64,000 bases of DNA, taken from Carettochelys insculpta. Taxonomy: Eukaryota; Chordata; Testudines; Carettochelyidae. Positions 24,149 through 35,872 of the stretch are shown here, piece after piece; position 1 is the stretch's first letter, and each line of letters starts with the position of its first letter. The translations under genes and the position numbers were made by a program. The notes under the pieces are model-generated. The model saw only the letters and a program-made list of their open reading frames with translations, was not told the origin of the DNA and ran no database searches. The DNA lies in NCBI RefSeq assembly GCF_033958435.1, contig NC_134138.1:176746798-176810797 (forward strand), given 5' to 3'.

Positions 24149-27100
24149 TTGTCTCTGTTGTTGAGACTGGCATCTGATGAATTTTATTTTTCCTAGTTCA
24201 GCTCCTTGTGTATTGAAATACATTTTTCTCCATTTAACACACAATTTAGCTCCAAATTGAGTTTGTTCCTTTCTCCAAAAGCAGGTTTTGGCAATAACAG
24301 AAGTTAATCATACCAAGAGAACAGTGTGTCAGGGATGCAAAAGCATCAGTGTGTAAAGGTAGAGTCAATGCATGTCTCCCAAGTGGCTTCTTGGAGTTTA
24401 CACTGCCATACTAAACTACAGGACATTTATGTTCATACAAGAGCCGGGTCTAAGACACAAAATTCAGAACCAGGTGTTAATCCTTTCACAGGTCAGAAGT
24501 GTTGAGACACTGGCTTTCATTTGGACCAGTCACTAAGATAGGGAAGAGACACAAAATTTAGACCCAGGCTTCAGCTCAGATTCTCTAATATCCCACTCCT
24601 TGTAAAGTTTAGATCCAGGATTTTTATTTGGATAAGTAGTTCACACTGAAGCTATAGTTTTAATCATGCAATCGCATGTCTATTAAGGCAGCAAACTTGA
24701 AAACTTAGTTTAATATGCATATAATGGGGGAATTCTTTGTATTGCTGTTTGCCAGTTCTTTTTTTCTTTTCCTTCCCTTTTTGAGCATGTTTTTACAGTC
24801 CAATCTTTACTATGGTATCTGGGCAAACACAAATTGTAACATGATTGATTTGCCCTTTACTTGCATCATAACCATACAGGGAAAAAAACTGCATGCAAAG
24901 TACTTTAATCTACGATATATGAATATATACAACCTAATTTTAAGCTGATCTCACACAGTGTACCACCACCAACTCAGCTACATAAATGTGAAGGATTATA
25001 TCATGGTTAGGAGAGATGAAAAGAAAAATGTCCAACATGTATGGAGCACTACTGGGTCTCTTTAAAGTTTAGTCCAGTGTGTGCATTATCCCAGTCAACT
25101 GTGTCTGCAGAATAAGTTCTGTGCTGCAGATATCAATTACTGGGCCCACCAATCGGGTGGAGAGACAAAGAAGGCAAGGAGCCAGTCTCCTTACCCTCCC
25201 ACCACACAAAACACCTTGCTTGGCAGCCTGCAGAAGCTCTCAGACCCATGCCAATTACAGGCACTATTCACTTCACCAAAGTTACATCCTGTCTCAATAA
25301 AAAGGGAAAAAGAGGACAGGATGTGCAATGTCAAAAGAACCAGGAACATATAATCTCTCTCATTTCATTCACAAATACTGATGCTGAACACACGTTGGAA
25401 GAATGGAACTTTATTAAAGAACACTTCTCTGCCCATATGGCCAAGTTGCTACCAACCATACTTCCTGCAGCTTCCTTTTTTTCTGGTGTCCCACTGTGCT
25501 CAGTGATAAAGTCCCTCCAGGGAACATGGACCCTCTGACTCCAGTTCCACTATCATGACACATTCTTCACTTTGCATGTTAGTCCTCTCCTTCTATTTTT
25601 TCTCCATTTCCCAACAACATTTCAAAGCTTCCTAAAGAGCTCTGAGGAGCTCAGAAGTTTGTCTCTCTCACCAACAGAAGTTGATCCAATCACAGGTGTT
25701 ACCTCACTCACTTTCTCTCTTTAATATCCTGCAAAAACATAGCTATAGCAATGCTACAAATGACACTGCCATTTTTATTTTAGCTACATATTTATATCTA
25801 GCCTAGTTTATCCAACCACAGCACTGGTTTTGCCACAATGTATAGAAGCACCAAGGGCTAGATCCATGAAGGGAATTACATTCCTGATTTCCACATTTGG
25901 ACCCAAGGTCCTAGATTTAGATATTCCAAACATCTGTTCTGTTGTCACCTGAAATCTCTGGTACCAAAGTCTCCACCAGTAATGTCTCCTAGATACCTAA
26001 ACTTCTGCCAGTGGGCATGCATAAAGATAACCAGATCCTGATGGTGCCAAGTGGCTCAGCATATAAGCCCCAGCACAATCATTAAACTGGGTATTTCCCC
26101 AGCTATCTCACCTGTGGAACCCAATCTGGTAAGCAGCTCAGAAGTCATTTCTCCCTACCTTATATCCTATGTTCACTGATCAGCATACTGACCTTAAATG
26201 TGGGAAATCCAGGTTCAGTTGCCTGCTGTGCCTACTTCAAAGCAGAGACTTGAGCTCTGATGTCCTCGGGGTCTTTCTTTCTCAGTCCTTCCTACTGATG
26301 CTGTTCCACTTTGTACTGGATCTTGTGAATCCCATTCTTTGTTCCCTAATTCTCCACCTGTCCTGATGATAATTCCACTGGGCAGGCTGTTCCACTGAAC
26401 CTAAGTGGCTTTCATGGATCTAGCCTCAAATCGGGACTTTGATATTCTCTGTACCTTTTTCCAGACTGACTAGAATTAAAACAAAGTTTTATATACAGGT
26501 GCTCAGAGATATTTTGGCAAGGAGAATCATAAAAGTGTCTGCATGGACAAACTTTCCCCAAGATGGATTATGATGACCATGAAGTATGACCCAAATGCTT
26601 TTAATCCTGGCACAGAGGCCACATTCCATGTATGGCTTTGAATAAACCTCAGGTTTCTTTGCTTTGGTGTCCTCCTCTGAAAATACAGTCAATTCTCCTT
26701 TAACATGTAAGGGTAATGAAAATCAGTGTTGGTAGAACACTTTAAGATGAAAGCCACAATTACAATAAATGTTAAGTATTAAGGCCTGGTGCAAAGATAT
26801 AGGATGGAATTAGAATGTGTTCTAAAGGATGAGCTGGGCTGATTTCAGCTCTCAATTTTACCAAGCCAAATCCACTGAAATCACTGGAGGCGAACCAAAG
26901 TAACTGACAGCACACTCATCACTGCCCATTTGCTTATTTTTGCATGTTCCCCCAGTCAGTAAAGTGTGGTTCAATTTTTGTCGCTGATACCTCTATTCCA
27001 GATTTAAAAATATGAAATTCTGTAACTTTCACAATAGTGTAAAGGTTAGAAAAATCCCAAATGCTTTATTTTTCTTTATACACATAAAGTACTCTGCAAT

Positions 27101-27826
27101 ATATGGCTTTTCTTCTCCAGTTGATGTGGCCCACCTGAAGAGTGACTAAATTCAGCAAACCAACCAGCCATCAGATATGTAAGCTAGTGCCTTCCCTGGG
27201 CTTCATAAACAATGTGTAATAACAGAATCATTACTAGTACTATTTGGCATCTGCACAGAGAGGATGGGGTTGGAGAACAATCCTTCCAGATTAGAGATGG
27301 CTGAGACATACCAAAGAGTAGTCCACATTGTCACTGCTCATTCATATACAGATTAAGCACCTCACTCTCCATGGCTGAGAATCTGTCACCTTTCATAAGC
27401 ACCGAGTTCAAAGACAGACTAAAAGAAGCACTCTGCCCAAGCTGTTGCCTTTGTATATTTTCTCATGGATCCTATTATTTTATTTTAGCACTAAGCTTTC
27501 TTTTGAAACTATAAAACACTTCTTTTTAGAAGTTTTGTTAGACATTTTATTACTTTCATAAAGCAGGAAAGTCTGTCATCACTTTTTTACTGCAACTCCC
27601 TAAGGAGTGTCATAGGCTTAATTTCACTAACAGGTAATGAATTATTTTTTTCTCTGAAAGTTGGCTAATGTGTCTCTAAAAAGTGTCAGCTTTGTCAAAC
27701 AGTAACAGTCAACCCATTTCTGAATTAACTCATAAGTATAGATGATGGTCTGTAGTAAGTTATCTGACTGACTAGAAAGAGTTGAAGTAAACACATACTA
27801 AGTACTTGTAGAACAAGAAGGATACA
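24149..27826. other. AT-rich DNA without recognised genes
   Basis: No coding exon or RNA gene could be supported. A dispersed repeat lies at 25622-25745 and is listed separately. The short frames at 24715, 25079-25538 and 26169 have no recognised domain. Confidence 0.45.
25622..25745 (+). repeat. Dispersed sauropsid repeat, copy 1 (possible PLE tail)
   Basis: It contains AGAGCTCTGAGGAGCTCAGAAG, GTCTCTCTCACCAACAGAAG and TACCTCACTCACTTTCTCTC...TAATATCCTG. The same order of blocks occurs at 38335-38465. It resembles a repeat common in sauropsid genomes whose end (ACA...CTACA..ACTGC) is reminiscent of PLE tails. No coding sequence. Confidence 0.5.
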
Positions 27827-28801
27827 GAAACATAAGAACATAAGAACATAAGAATGGCCATACTGGGTCAGACCAAAGGTCCATCCAGCCCAGCATCCCA
27901 TCTGCCGACAGTGGCCAATGCCAGGTGCCCCAGAGAAGGAGAACAGAAGACAATGATCAAGTGATTTATCTCCTGCCATCCATCTCCTGTCCTTGTTCTG
28001 AAGGTCTAGGGCACCATACTTTATCCCTGGCTAATAGCCATTTATGGACCTAACCTGCAAAAATTTATCAAGCTCTTTTTTAAACCCTAATAGAGTCCTG
28101 GCCTTCACAGCCTCCTCGGGCAAGGAGTTCCACAGGTTGACTGTGCGCTGTGTGAAGAAAAATTTCCTTATATTAGTTTTGAACCTACTACCCATCAATT
28201 TCATTTGGTGTCCCCTAGTTCTTGTATTATGGGAAAAGGTAAATAATTTTTCTATATTCACTTTCTCCACACCATTCATGATTTTATATACCTCTATCAT
28301 ATTGCCCCTCAATCGCCTCTTTTCCAAACTGAAAAGTCCCAGTCTCTCTAGCCTCTCCCCATATGGGACCCGTTCCAAGCCCCTAATCATCTTAGTCGCC
28401 CTTTTCTGAACCTTTTCTAATGCCAATATATCTTTTTTGAGGTGAGGAGACCACATCTGCACACAGTATTCAAGATGTGGGCATACCATAGTTTTATATA
28501 GGGGAAGTATGATATCTTTTGTCTTATTATCGATCCCTTTTTTAATAATTCCTAACATCCTATTTGCCTTACTAACTGCCGCTGCACACTGCGTGGATGT
28601 CTTCAGAGAACTATCCACTATAACTCCAAGATCCCTTTCCTGATCTGTCGTAGCTAAATTTGACCCCATCGTGTAGTACGTGTAATTTGGGTTATTTTTT
28701 CCAACATGCATTACCTTACACTTACCCACATTAAATTTCATTTGCCATTTTGCTGCCCAATCACTCAGTTTGCTAAGATCTTTTTGTAGTTCTTCACAAT
28801 C
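27827..28801 (-). mobile_element. CR1 LINE, 5'-truncated, 975 bp, near-identical to the 4.6-kb copy
   Basis: The 3' tail has ACATAAGA repeats at 27831-27853, and homology to the copy at 4586-5560 runs to 28801, then stops abruptly (CACAATC followed by TGATCAG). By eye there are about a dozen substitutions over ~960 bp, so the two copies are roughly 98-99% identical. It ends only 35 bp from the left end of the nested MITE at 28837. Confidence 0.92.
28031..28741 (-). pseudogene. CR1 ORF2 C-terminal fragment (236 codons)
   Basis: The open frame corresponds to the last 236 residues of the CR1 ORF2 encoded at 4785-7145. It begins right after the catalytic FADD region ([17 protein letters not shown]) and ends with the same [14 protein letters not shown]-terminus. 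There are no internal stops, consistent with a recent insertion. It lacks endonuclease and RT palm and so cannot function. Confidence 0.9.
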
Positions 28802-29296
28802 TGATCAGATTAATTATTATTTTTTCTCCACATTAAAGCTGGGTCTACACAACAGGGTTCTGTTGACCGAAGAGGCCTTCTGTCAACAAAACTAGGGAGC
28901 ATTCACTCTACAAATGCATTCTGTAGAGAATCTGTCAACAGAATGCCGCTATTTTCTCGGGAGAGTTCTGTTTTGACAGTTTAGCCGTGTCTACACGTGC
29001 ATGCTACTTCGAAGTAGTGGCACTAACTTCAAAATAGCGCCCGTCATGGCTACACGTGTAGGGTGCTATTTTGATGTTAACATCAACGTTAGGCGGCGAG
29101 ACGTCGAAGCCGCTAACCCCATGAGGGGACAGGAATAGTGCCCTACTTCGACATTCAACGTCGAAGTAGGGACCGTGTAGTCGTTGCGCATCCCGCAACA
29201 TCAAAATTGCAGGGTCCTCCATGGCGGCCATCAGCTGAGGGGTTGAGAGACGCTCTCTTCAGCCCCTCAGCTCAATGGTGGCTGCGTGGAGCGGCC

Positions 29297-29304
29297 CCTT
29301 AAAG
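29297..29304 (+). promoter_or_regulatory. CCTTAAAG box upstream of Myb-like gene B
   Basis: Sense-strand CCTTAAAG about 114 bp before the ATG at 29419, matching the boxes in elements A and C. Confidence 0.45.
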
Positions 29305-29418
29305 GTCCCCGCCCCCTCCCTTTCTGTGCAGGAAGCTAAGAGAGTGTGCAGGCAGCAGCAATAACATGCGGCCAGCCTGCACGCTCTTCAGCAGCCCCAA
29401 GAACGCCCCAGCGCACCG

Positions 29419-31347
29419 ATGGCCACCCGGCAGCCCCCTCAGCACCCCCAGGGGACCGCCCCCAAGGGGAGCCAGGGCAGCCAGGCTGGCAGCCAGGCTG
29501 GCAAGCGGCAGCGGGGCCCCTCCTGGATGGAGGCCGAGCTTCGGGACCTGCTGGGGCTCTGGAGTGAGGAGGAGGTGCTCCAGGTAATGGGGAGCAAGAG
29601 GCGGTACGTGGATGCGTTCGCTCGGCTGGCCAAGGGCCTGGCCACCTGGGGTCACCCTGCCCGCACTCCGGACCATGTCCGGAGTAAAGTCAAAGAGCTG
29701 CGACAGGGTTACGCCCAGGCCCAGGATGCGGCCGGCCGATCTGGGACTGCCCCCGTCACTTGCCCCTTTTACAGGGAGCTCAGGGAAATCCTGGGCCCCC
29801 CCAGCACACCTCCTCCCCTCCGGCCACACTTGACACCTCGGCTGAGGAGCCCCAGCAGGCCCCGGAGCTGGAGTCCGCCCCAGAGGTAAGCACCGCACCC
29901 CGGGGGCCCCCCCTGGAGCCCACCCCCAGGGCATCACAGCAGGAGGAGGAGGAGGAGGAGGAGGGGGACTCCTCCTCCACTGAGACGGGGCTGCACATTC
30001 TCCTCCCAACCCGGAGCAGCAGCCGGGCATCTGCCCCCCGGGTGTCCCCGGACCATGGGAGTGGACCTACAGGTATGTACCCCCCCGGTGTACACCCCCG
30101 GGCTTGAGGGGCAGGGGTAATAGATATGTGGCCAGGGCCCTCCACATGCCCAGATGGCCATGGCCCCAAGGAAAGCAGTGCCATGTCCCTCACAGGAGTG
30201 TATCAGCCCCTGCCCCCCCCCCCGAACCCAGCACGACAGTGCCATGCCCCATCCCCGGGGCAGGGGGGAGCGGAACCTCTAGGGTCCCCTGGGAGGAGGG
30301 GGTGGGACACCCCGCAGCAGCATGTGATGGAGTGGGGGGAGTGCAAATGCGAGACTCAGGGTAGATATGAGCAACAAGCTGAATAGCTCCCAGGGGCAAA
30401 GGATGATCCTGGGGCTACAACTGGCAGGTGACACCTCTGCCCTGAACAAAGAGGAGGGAGGAGCCAAGCTGGCTTTGAATTGGGGGGGGCTGCAGGAAGA
30501 GGCTAGGGGAAGGGAGAGCTGGAAGGAAGGCAGCCTGAGGAGGGGGAAAGCTACACCCCAGAGGGGCACCCCTCGGGGCCTTCTCCCCAGGACGGGTTGG
30601 AAGGACTGTCTCTGACTGCTGTACTGTCACTCCTGGGAGAAACTGGGCATCCGTGGCCTAAGAAACCCCTCCTGTCAGACCCTGCTGAGTGAAGTGAGAG
30701 TCACTCCCGCTAGGGAAGGGGGTGCAGTGCAGGGGGACCCTTGAACCCCATCACAGCAGCATCTCCCAGGGACGGGGATGGGCAACCTGCAGCACAGGGG
30801 TCGGGGGACAAGGGCCACAGCTCGGGGCCCACACTAACGCCTGTCTTCACTCTTCTTCCCCACCCTGTGTTTCGCAGCTGCACCATCGGAAGGACCAGAG
30901 AGTGCCAGTGAGGCTTCAGTGGTCCCGGAAACCCCTCCGGGGCCATCACTCCAGGGAAGCCCCTTGGCGGAGGACCGACCAGCCCCACGGCGGGCAAGAC
31001 GGTGGACCCAGCAACACCACACGCCGGCGATAGACTCCCAGCTGCTGGCCATCCATCGTTGGCAGCTGGAGGTCGCGGAGGAGCGTCTGCGGGTGGAGCA
31101 ACGCCGCCTCCACCTCCAGGAGCGGGCACTGGCTTGGCGCCAAGAGGGATGGGGGGCCTACATGGATACGTTCAACCACCTCGTGGACTACCTGGCCCCT
31201 CCATGCCGCGCCGGCCGCCGCTGCGCCCGTCCTGAGTGCTCCACCTGCCGCGCCACCTGCTGCTCCGCTCATCGCCGCGCCGTCCGCTGTGGCCCCGCCA
31301 CCCACCACCGACGGCCAGACCGCCGAGGGACACCTGCGGCCAGCTGA
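29419..31347 (+). pseudogene. Harbinger Myb/SANT-like DNA-binding protein B, two exons
   Basis: Starts MATRQPPQHPQ at 29419. The DNA-binding domain runs from about residue 32 to 110 (WMEAELRDLLGLWSEEEV, then HVRSKVKELRQGYAQ and FYRELREILG). Near 29800-29820 the frame must change by one to reach the conserved acidic stretch SAEEPQQAPELESAPE and a Glu run, so there is one small insertion or deletion. The exon ends at 30072 (ACAG/GTATGT). The acceptor TTTCGCAG ends at 30877, and the phase works: G plus CT gives Ala, then APSEGPESASEAS. Exon 2 has a charged helix (WQLEVAEERLRVEQRRLHL) and the FNHLVDYL block. The domain is closely similar to copy A. Apart from the one shift it is intact. Confidence 0.82.
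30323..30755. mobile_element. 433-bp TG...CA insertion in the intron of Myb gene B (solo-LTR-like)
   Basis: It begins TGTGATGG and ends CCATCACA, an 8-bp inverted end with TG/CA, and is flanked by GCAGCA on both sides (30317-30322 and 30756-30761). Element A has an uninterrupted GCAGCAGCAGCATCTCCC-type sequence at the matching position, so A shows the empty site. Size, TG...CA ends and a 6-bp duplication suit a solo LTR, but the flanks lie in a GCA repeat and no internal retroelement part is seen. The alternative is a small DNA transposon. Confidence 0.6.
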
Positions 31348-31760
31348 GACTCGCCGGACGTATCTTCCGGGGCTCCCGGCCGCCCACCCCCAGTGCTGGA
31401 CTATAGGGGTGTGGGGCCCAGGACGTGGCCCCCCCCTTGTATATAGTTTTGGGACTTATTTATTTGTGCCCCCCCGTTTGCCCCGTCCCCCCCATGTAAA
31501 TAGTTCTCCCCTTCCTTGTAATCCCTGATTTTCTGTTTTTTGTACATATAATATATGCAAACTTTTTTATTATTCACTTATATAATAGTTTAGTTAGAAG
31601 GTCTTGTATATAGTTTGTTGTTTCATTTTACCAACAAGTGCATGCTTTTGTTTGTCCAGGAAAAGTGGGGGTGGGGGTGTGCTGTTGGGTGCTCCGTGGT
31701 GTGGGCGTAGGGGCAGGGAGTGTTGTGGAGGATGGGGGGCAGTGGGGGGCCTGGCAGAGT

Positions 31761-33199
31761 TCACCCCGCAACCTCATCGAAGTGGGCCTGCAGGGCCTCC
31801 TGGACCCGGGTCCCTTCGGGGTCCACCTGGCGACTGGGGGCAGCAGGTGGCTGCACGTCGGCCCTGCTGGCCTCCACAGCCCAGCCCTGAAAAAAGGCCT
31901 CCCCCTTGCTCTCCACCAGATTGTGTAGAGCGCAGCAGGCACCCACAATCTGGGGGATGTTGGTGGGGCCCTCATCCAAGCGGGTCAGGAGACATCTCCA
32001 GCGCCCTTTGAGGCGGCCAAATGAGCGCTCCACCACCTGGCGCGCGTGGTTCAGGCGCTGGTTGAAGCACTTCTGGCTGGCAGAGAGATGGCCCGTGTAC
32101 GTGTGCATGAGCCAGGGCCGGAGGGGGTATGCCGCATCTGCGACGACGCAGAGGGGCATGGTGGTGTCCCCCACAGGGATCTCCCGCTGGGGGATGTAGG
32201 TCCCTGCCTCCAGCCGGCGGCACAGGCCTGAGTTCCAGAGAACCCGGGCATCGTGGGTCTGCCAGGCCAGCCCACATAAATGTCCTGGAAACGGCCTCGG
32301 CTGTCCACCAAGGCCTGGAGGACCACTGAGTGGTAGCCCTTGCGGTTTATGTAGCGTCCTCCACTGTGTTGCGGGGTGCGGATGGGGATGTGAGTCCCAT
32401 CCAGAGCCCCGAAGCAATTGGGGAAGCCCAGGGTGGCAAAGGCCGCGATGGTGGCATCTGGGTCCCCCAGCCTCACGAGCCTGTGGAGGAGCATGGCATT
32501 GATGGCGCACACGACATTCAGGGGAAGCACATGGGAGAGCACCAATGAGGGGTGAGCAGGGTGTGCGTGGCCCTGCCCTGCCCGGGCCCCCCCCCCCCTG
32601 CCCTCCCCTCCCTTCCCCTCCCCTCCCCTCCCCTGCCCTGCCCTGTCTTGCCCTGCCCTGCCAGGGCCCCCCTGCCCTCCCCCCCCATGGGTCCTCTTAC
32701 CTCCATGAGGACAGCCCCGACGGTGGCCTTGCTGACACCAAACTGCTGGCCCACGGATCGGTAGCTGTCTGGAGTGGCCAGCTTCCAGACAGCGATGCCG
32801 ACACGTTTCTCCACTGGGAGGGCACGCCGCATGGCAGTGTCCTGGTGCCTGAGTGCGGGGGTGAGCCACTGGCACAGCTCCATAAATGTCTGCCGGCTCA
32901 TCCTAAAGCTCCTGAGCCAGCAGTCGTCGTCCCACTCCTCAAGCACCAGCCACTCCCACCAGTCGGTACTGGTGGGGTAGCTCCACAGGCAGCAGCATGT
33001 GAGGCAGGGGGTGGGGTCAGGGTGCTGCACATTTGGGGGTTGAGTCCTGCTCCCCTGCAGGCCACTCCTCCTCTGGTGTGGCAAGGAGGTGCTCAGCCGC
33101 CTCCCGCATGGCATGGATCAGGGCGAGCCCTGCTCCTGCAGGGAGGGCTGTGTGGACCTCTGGCTGCTGCTGCTGCTGCTGTTGCTGCTGGGGGTCCAT
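31761..33199 (-). pseudogene. Harbinger DDE transposase B, frame-shifted
   Basis: The start reads MDPQQQQQQQQQPEV at 33199. The exon 1 core is in the 33114-32701 frame: SYPTSTDWWEWLVLEEWDDD, then FMELCQWLTPALRH and SYRSVGQQFGVSKATVGAVLMEV. It is followed by a GAG/GTAAGA donor. The catalytic part shows ALDGTHIPIR (first Asp at 32399-32401), VVADAAYPLRPW (second Asp) and QVVERSFGRLKGRW (Glu), so the triad is intact. Frames change in the Gln-rich leader (shared with A) and once near 32270, between DIYVGWPG and THDARV. The C-terminus is FDEVAG. It is closer to function than C, with no in-frame stop in the catalytic domain. Confidence 0.87.
32598..32663. repeat. CCCCT/CCCTG low-complexity tract in the transposase B intron
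   Basis: Imperfect repeats of CCCCT and CCCTG lie between the donor at 32700 and the catalytic exon. This is simple sequence inside the putative intron. Confidence 0.7.
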
Positions 33200-33278
33200 G
33201 CCTGAGTCACCCGGGGTCTGTGTGCCTATGGCTTCTCAGACCGCGTGCTGTGCAGGCTGAGTGTGTCTGGGAGGGGGC

Positions 33279-33286
33279 CTTTAAGG
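33279..33286 (-). promoter_or_regulatory. CCTTAAAG box upstream of transposase B
   Basis: Minus-strand CCTTAAAG (plus CTTTAAGG) 79 bp before the transposase start at 33199. It is also retained in the deletion derivatives D, E and F. Confidence 0.5.
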
Positions 33287-33838
33287 GAGCGGCTTGCTGT
33301 TGCCCTGGAAGTGCTAGTCCGCCCTGTGACCCTGTCTGCAGCTGTGCCTGGCATCCCTATTTCAATGTGTGCTACTTTGGCATGTGGACGTTCCCTCGCA
33401 GCACCTATTTCGATGTGGTGCTGCCCAACGTCGAAGTTGAACATCGACGTTGCCAGCCCTGGAGGACGTGTAGACGTTATTCATCGAAATAGCCTATTTC
33501 AATGTCTCCACATCGAAATAGGCTACTTCAAAGTAGGCTTCACGTGTAGATGTAGCTTTTGAGGCATAGTGCCTCTGTCGACAGATTCTGTCGACAAAAA
33601 ATGGTGTAGCTGCACTGGGGTCCCTCTGTCAACAGAGAGGGATTCTGGTTCGCTGGTCTGCCCTGTTGGCAGAGCTTGCTCTTGGCTGTTCTGTTGACAA
33701 AGGGCTGGGCAATCTGGTCATTCTCTGTTGACAGAGGGCACTGACGGGGGAGCCTGTATTAGGTGTGAATGTGTTCCATAGGCAGAGGTTCTGGCCGGAA
33801 TTACCTGTTGACAGAGCTCTGTAGTGTACACAGCTTAA

Positions 33839-35590
33839 GTTCAAATATTGTGCAGAAAGCAACACATTTAGTGATTACATTTGTTATAATGCTAACATTT
33901 TCTGCCCTTCCACAATTTGGAAAGAGATTTGTAAAAGTGTATTCACATGGTAAGTGTGACAGGCAATTTACTAAACCCATAAGAAGTACAAATAAAACTT
34001 AGTTTTGTATATCATAACTATCACAGCAGATCACGTAAAATAATATTTTGCATTGCTATAATGCCTGTCATCTGATCAGATGATTATAGTAAACCTTCAC
34101 TGAACAAAACTGATGTTTCAGTGTGAGCCAAATCTAAAACAAAACAAAATAATTTTCTGTTTGTTTAAAAACCTAAACTAACTTTTTCAAATTTCTGACC
34201 CCCAACAGAATTTGTACCAGACCAAAAGACTCACTTAAAAATTGACAAAATATTAATCTACTTTTGTGTGTATGTTTCATTGTTACCTTTCTTTTTTAAA
34301 ATATAGCTACATTTTGAAAGTCAAGATCTTTCATTATAAAATTAAAAGAAAAAGTAGTTGTGTCTAATAAAAACCCATTATTTTTACCAAAAAGTCAAAA
34401 CAATTTGATGGATTTGACCTAGATTCACAAATGGTTTCATAATTCCCAGCAAAAATGCATTTTTCAGCAAATTTACTATTCATGGATAAAATTCACCCAG
34501 TTCTAACACAAACAATATTTTCCTGATATGTAGATAAGAATATTACAGCAGCAACATTTCAACCAGCACTGATGTACAGCTGTCTCTAGGGTGGAACACA
34601 GCTTTTAAAAGTTCACGTCTATACTATTCAAGCATACAACAGGAATTAAAAACATGTAGTTGAAACAGCAGTTAATTTAGGAAAGTGAGCTGAATGTGCA
34701 CTTCACCAGAGTATTGAACACAGACATATGTTATGCAGAGTCCTGTCTAATGACCAGGTTAGTTTTAGATCTCCTCTGGTATCTAGCACCTTCACAGCTC
34801 AGTGCTCACTAATGCCAAAGGGTGGTTTCATTGCCAACTCAAAGAGGAAATCACAGGATTCCCTAGCTGCAGCACACCAGGCTGTGAATAACTTTAATTC
34901 AGTATAACCACTGCCTGAAGGTGTAGCCAGCTATTTGTTTCCTTTCCATTTCCTGCCTCTCCACCTTTCCCCTAATCCTAGGAACTGAATGCAACAGCTA
35001 ACTAATATGACATGTCCTGTGTTCTCATACAGGAGGCAGGGGATTGGATCCCCTCTTCTATCTGTAAACATTTAATGATTGTTGCCAAAATTATCTGCCT
35101 TTTACAATGAAATCACATGCAACCTACCTTTCTGTGCTACTGAAGGAGACTGTCCCACGGTAGTATCCCAGTAGACGTTCTGTGCTGAAAGAAGCTCCAA
35201 CCTGTCATTCACCACCTAGGCCAGTTCAAGACTCTGAATTTAAGGCAACAGTGTAGGTTTGCTGCCCATTTTTTTAATGTAACCTTATTGCTTCCTAATC
35301 CCTTTGCAGGAAAACCAAGTCACTACATCTCTCTCTTTTAGACTGGGGGAAATACCAAACAAAACAAAACAAACTATCTTTAAATTCCTTTCCTCCCCTG
35401 AGCAAGCAAGAAGAAAGAAGATTCTTTCAATAGTCTGAAGATAAATAGTCCTGGAGCGCTTTTGCTCTCTAGAACAGAGGGGAAGATAAAGCATGTACAC
35501 AAGAAGTAAACAAGACAGTCTCAGAGCAGGAGGATATTTCCCTAAGTGGTGTTGCCTCTGTGTGGAACAACCTTTCTCCATACTAATTTG
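33839..35590. other. AT-rich DNA without recognised genes
   Basis: Nothing beyond short open frames. No repeat family was recognised by reading. Confidence 0.4.
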
Positions 35591-35591
35591 T

Positions 35592-35735
35592 GCATAGACT
35601 CACAGGATTAGACGAGACTTCAGGAGGTCATCGAGTCCAACACTCTGCTCAAAGCAGGACCAATTCCAGCTAAATCATCCCAGCCAGGGCTTTGTCACTT
35701 CCTTTTAAGTATTCCAGACTAGCTGCCTGGGATGT
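35592..35735 (-). repeat. CR1 3' tail fragment
   Basis: It contains AGACTTCAGGAGGTCATCG and CTGCTCAAAGCAGGACCAA, which are diagnostic of the antisense CR1 3' end. It is short and moderately diverged. Confidence 0.75.
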
Positions 35736-35762
35736 TAATTAGGGTTACAATACGAAAAAGAG

Positions 35763-35860
35763 AACAACAAGGAGTCCTGTGGCACCTTATAGACTAACAG
35801 ATATTTTGAAGCATAAGTTTTCATGGGCAAAGACCCGCTTCATCAGATGCATGAGATGAA
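35763..35860 (-). mobile_element. PLE 3' tail, short insertion 1
   Basis: Antisense PLE tail: GTCCTGTGGCACCTTATAG, CTAACAGATATTTTGAAGC, then CAAAGACCCGCTTCATCAG. It is bracketed by TACGAAAAAGAG (35751-35762) and TATGAAAAAGAG (35861-35872), a near-perfect 12-bp duplication. The body of the element is missing. Confidence 0.8.
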
Positions 35861-35872
35861 TATGAAAAAGAG

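Larger units (their letters stand above)
28983..33557 (-). mobile_element. PIF/Harbinger DNA transposon B, 4575 bp, two genes
   Basis: Flanked by TTT at 28980-28982 and 33558-33560. The termini are AGCCGTGTCTACACG and, reverse complemented, AGCTACATCTACACG. The orientation is opposite to element A: Myb-like gene on plus (29419-31347), transposase on minus (33199-31761), convergent. It is longer than A mainly because a 433-bp segment (30323-30755) sits in the Myb-gene intron. It is inserted in the MITE at 28837-33835. Strand is given for the transposase. Confidence 0.92.
28837..33835. mobile_element. Small MITE (about 421 bp) split by Harbinger element B
   Basis: Flanked by TAA at 28834-28836 and 33836-33838. 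The termini are AGCTGGGTCTACACA on the left and, reverse complemented, AGCTGTGTACACTAC on the right. Left part 28837-28982, right part 33561-33835. The interior is rich in TCTGTTGACAGA/TCTGTCGACAGA units. Removing element B and one TTT restores a continuous MITE. No coding sequence. The 3-bp TAA duplication and TCTACAC end place it with the Harbinger-related MITEs. Confidence 0.82.

Noticed and set aside
30367..30630. Open frames in the intron of Myb gene B
   Set aside because: They fall in the 433-bp insertion, which is absent from element A, and have no domain.
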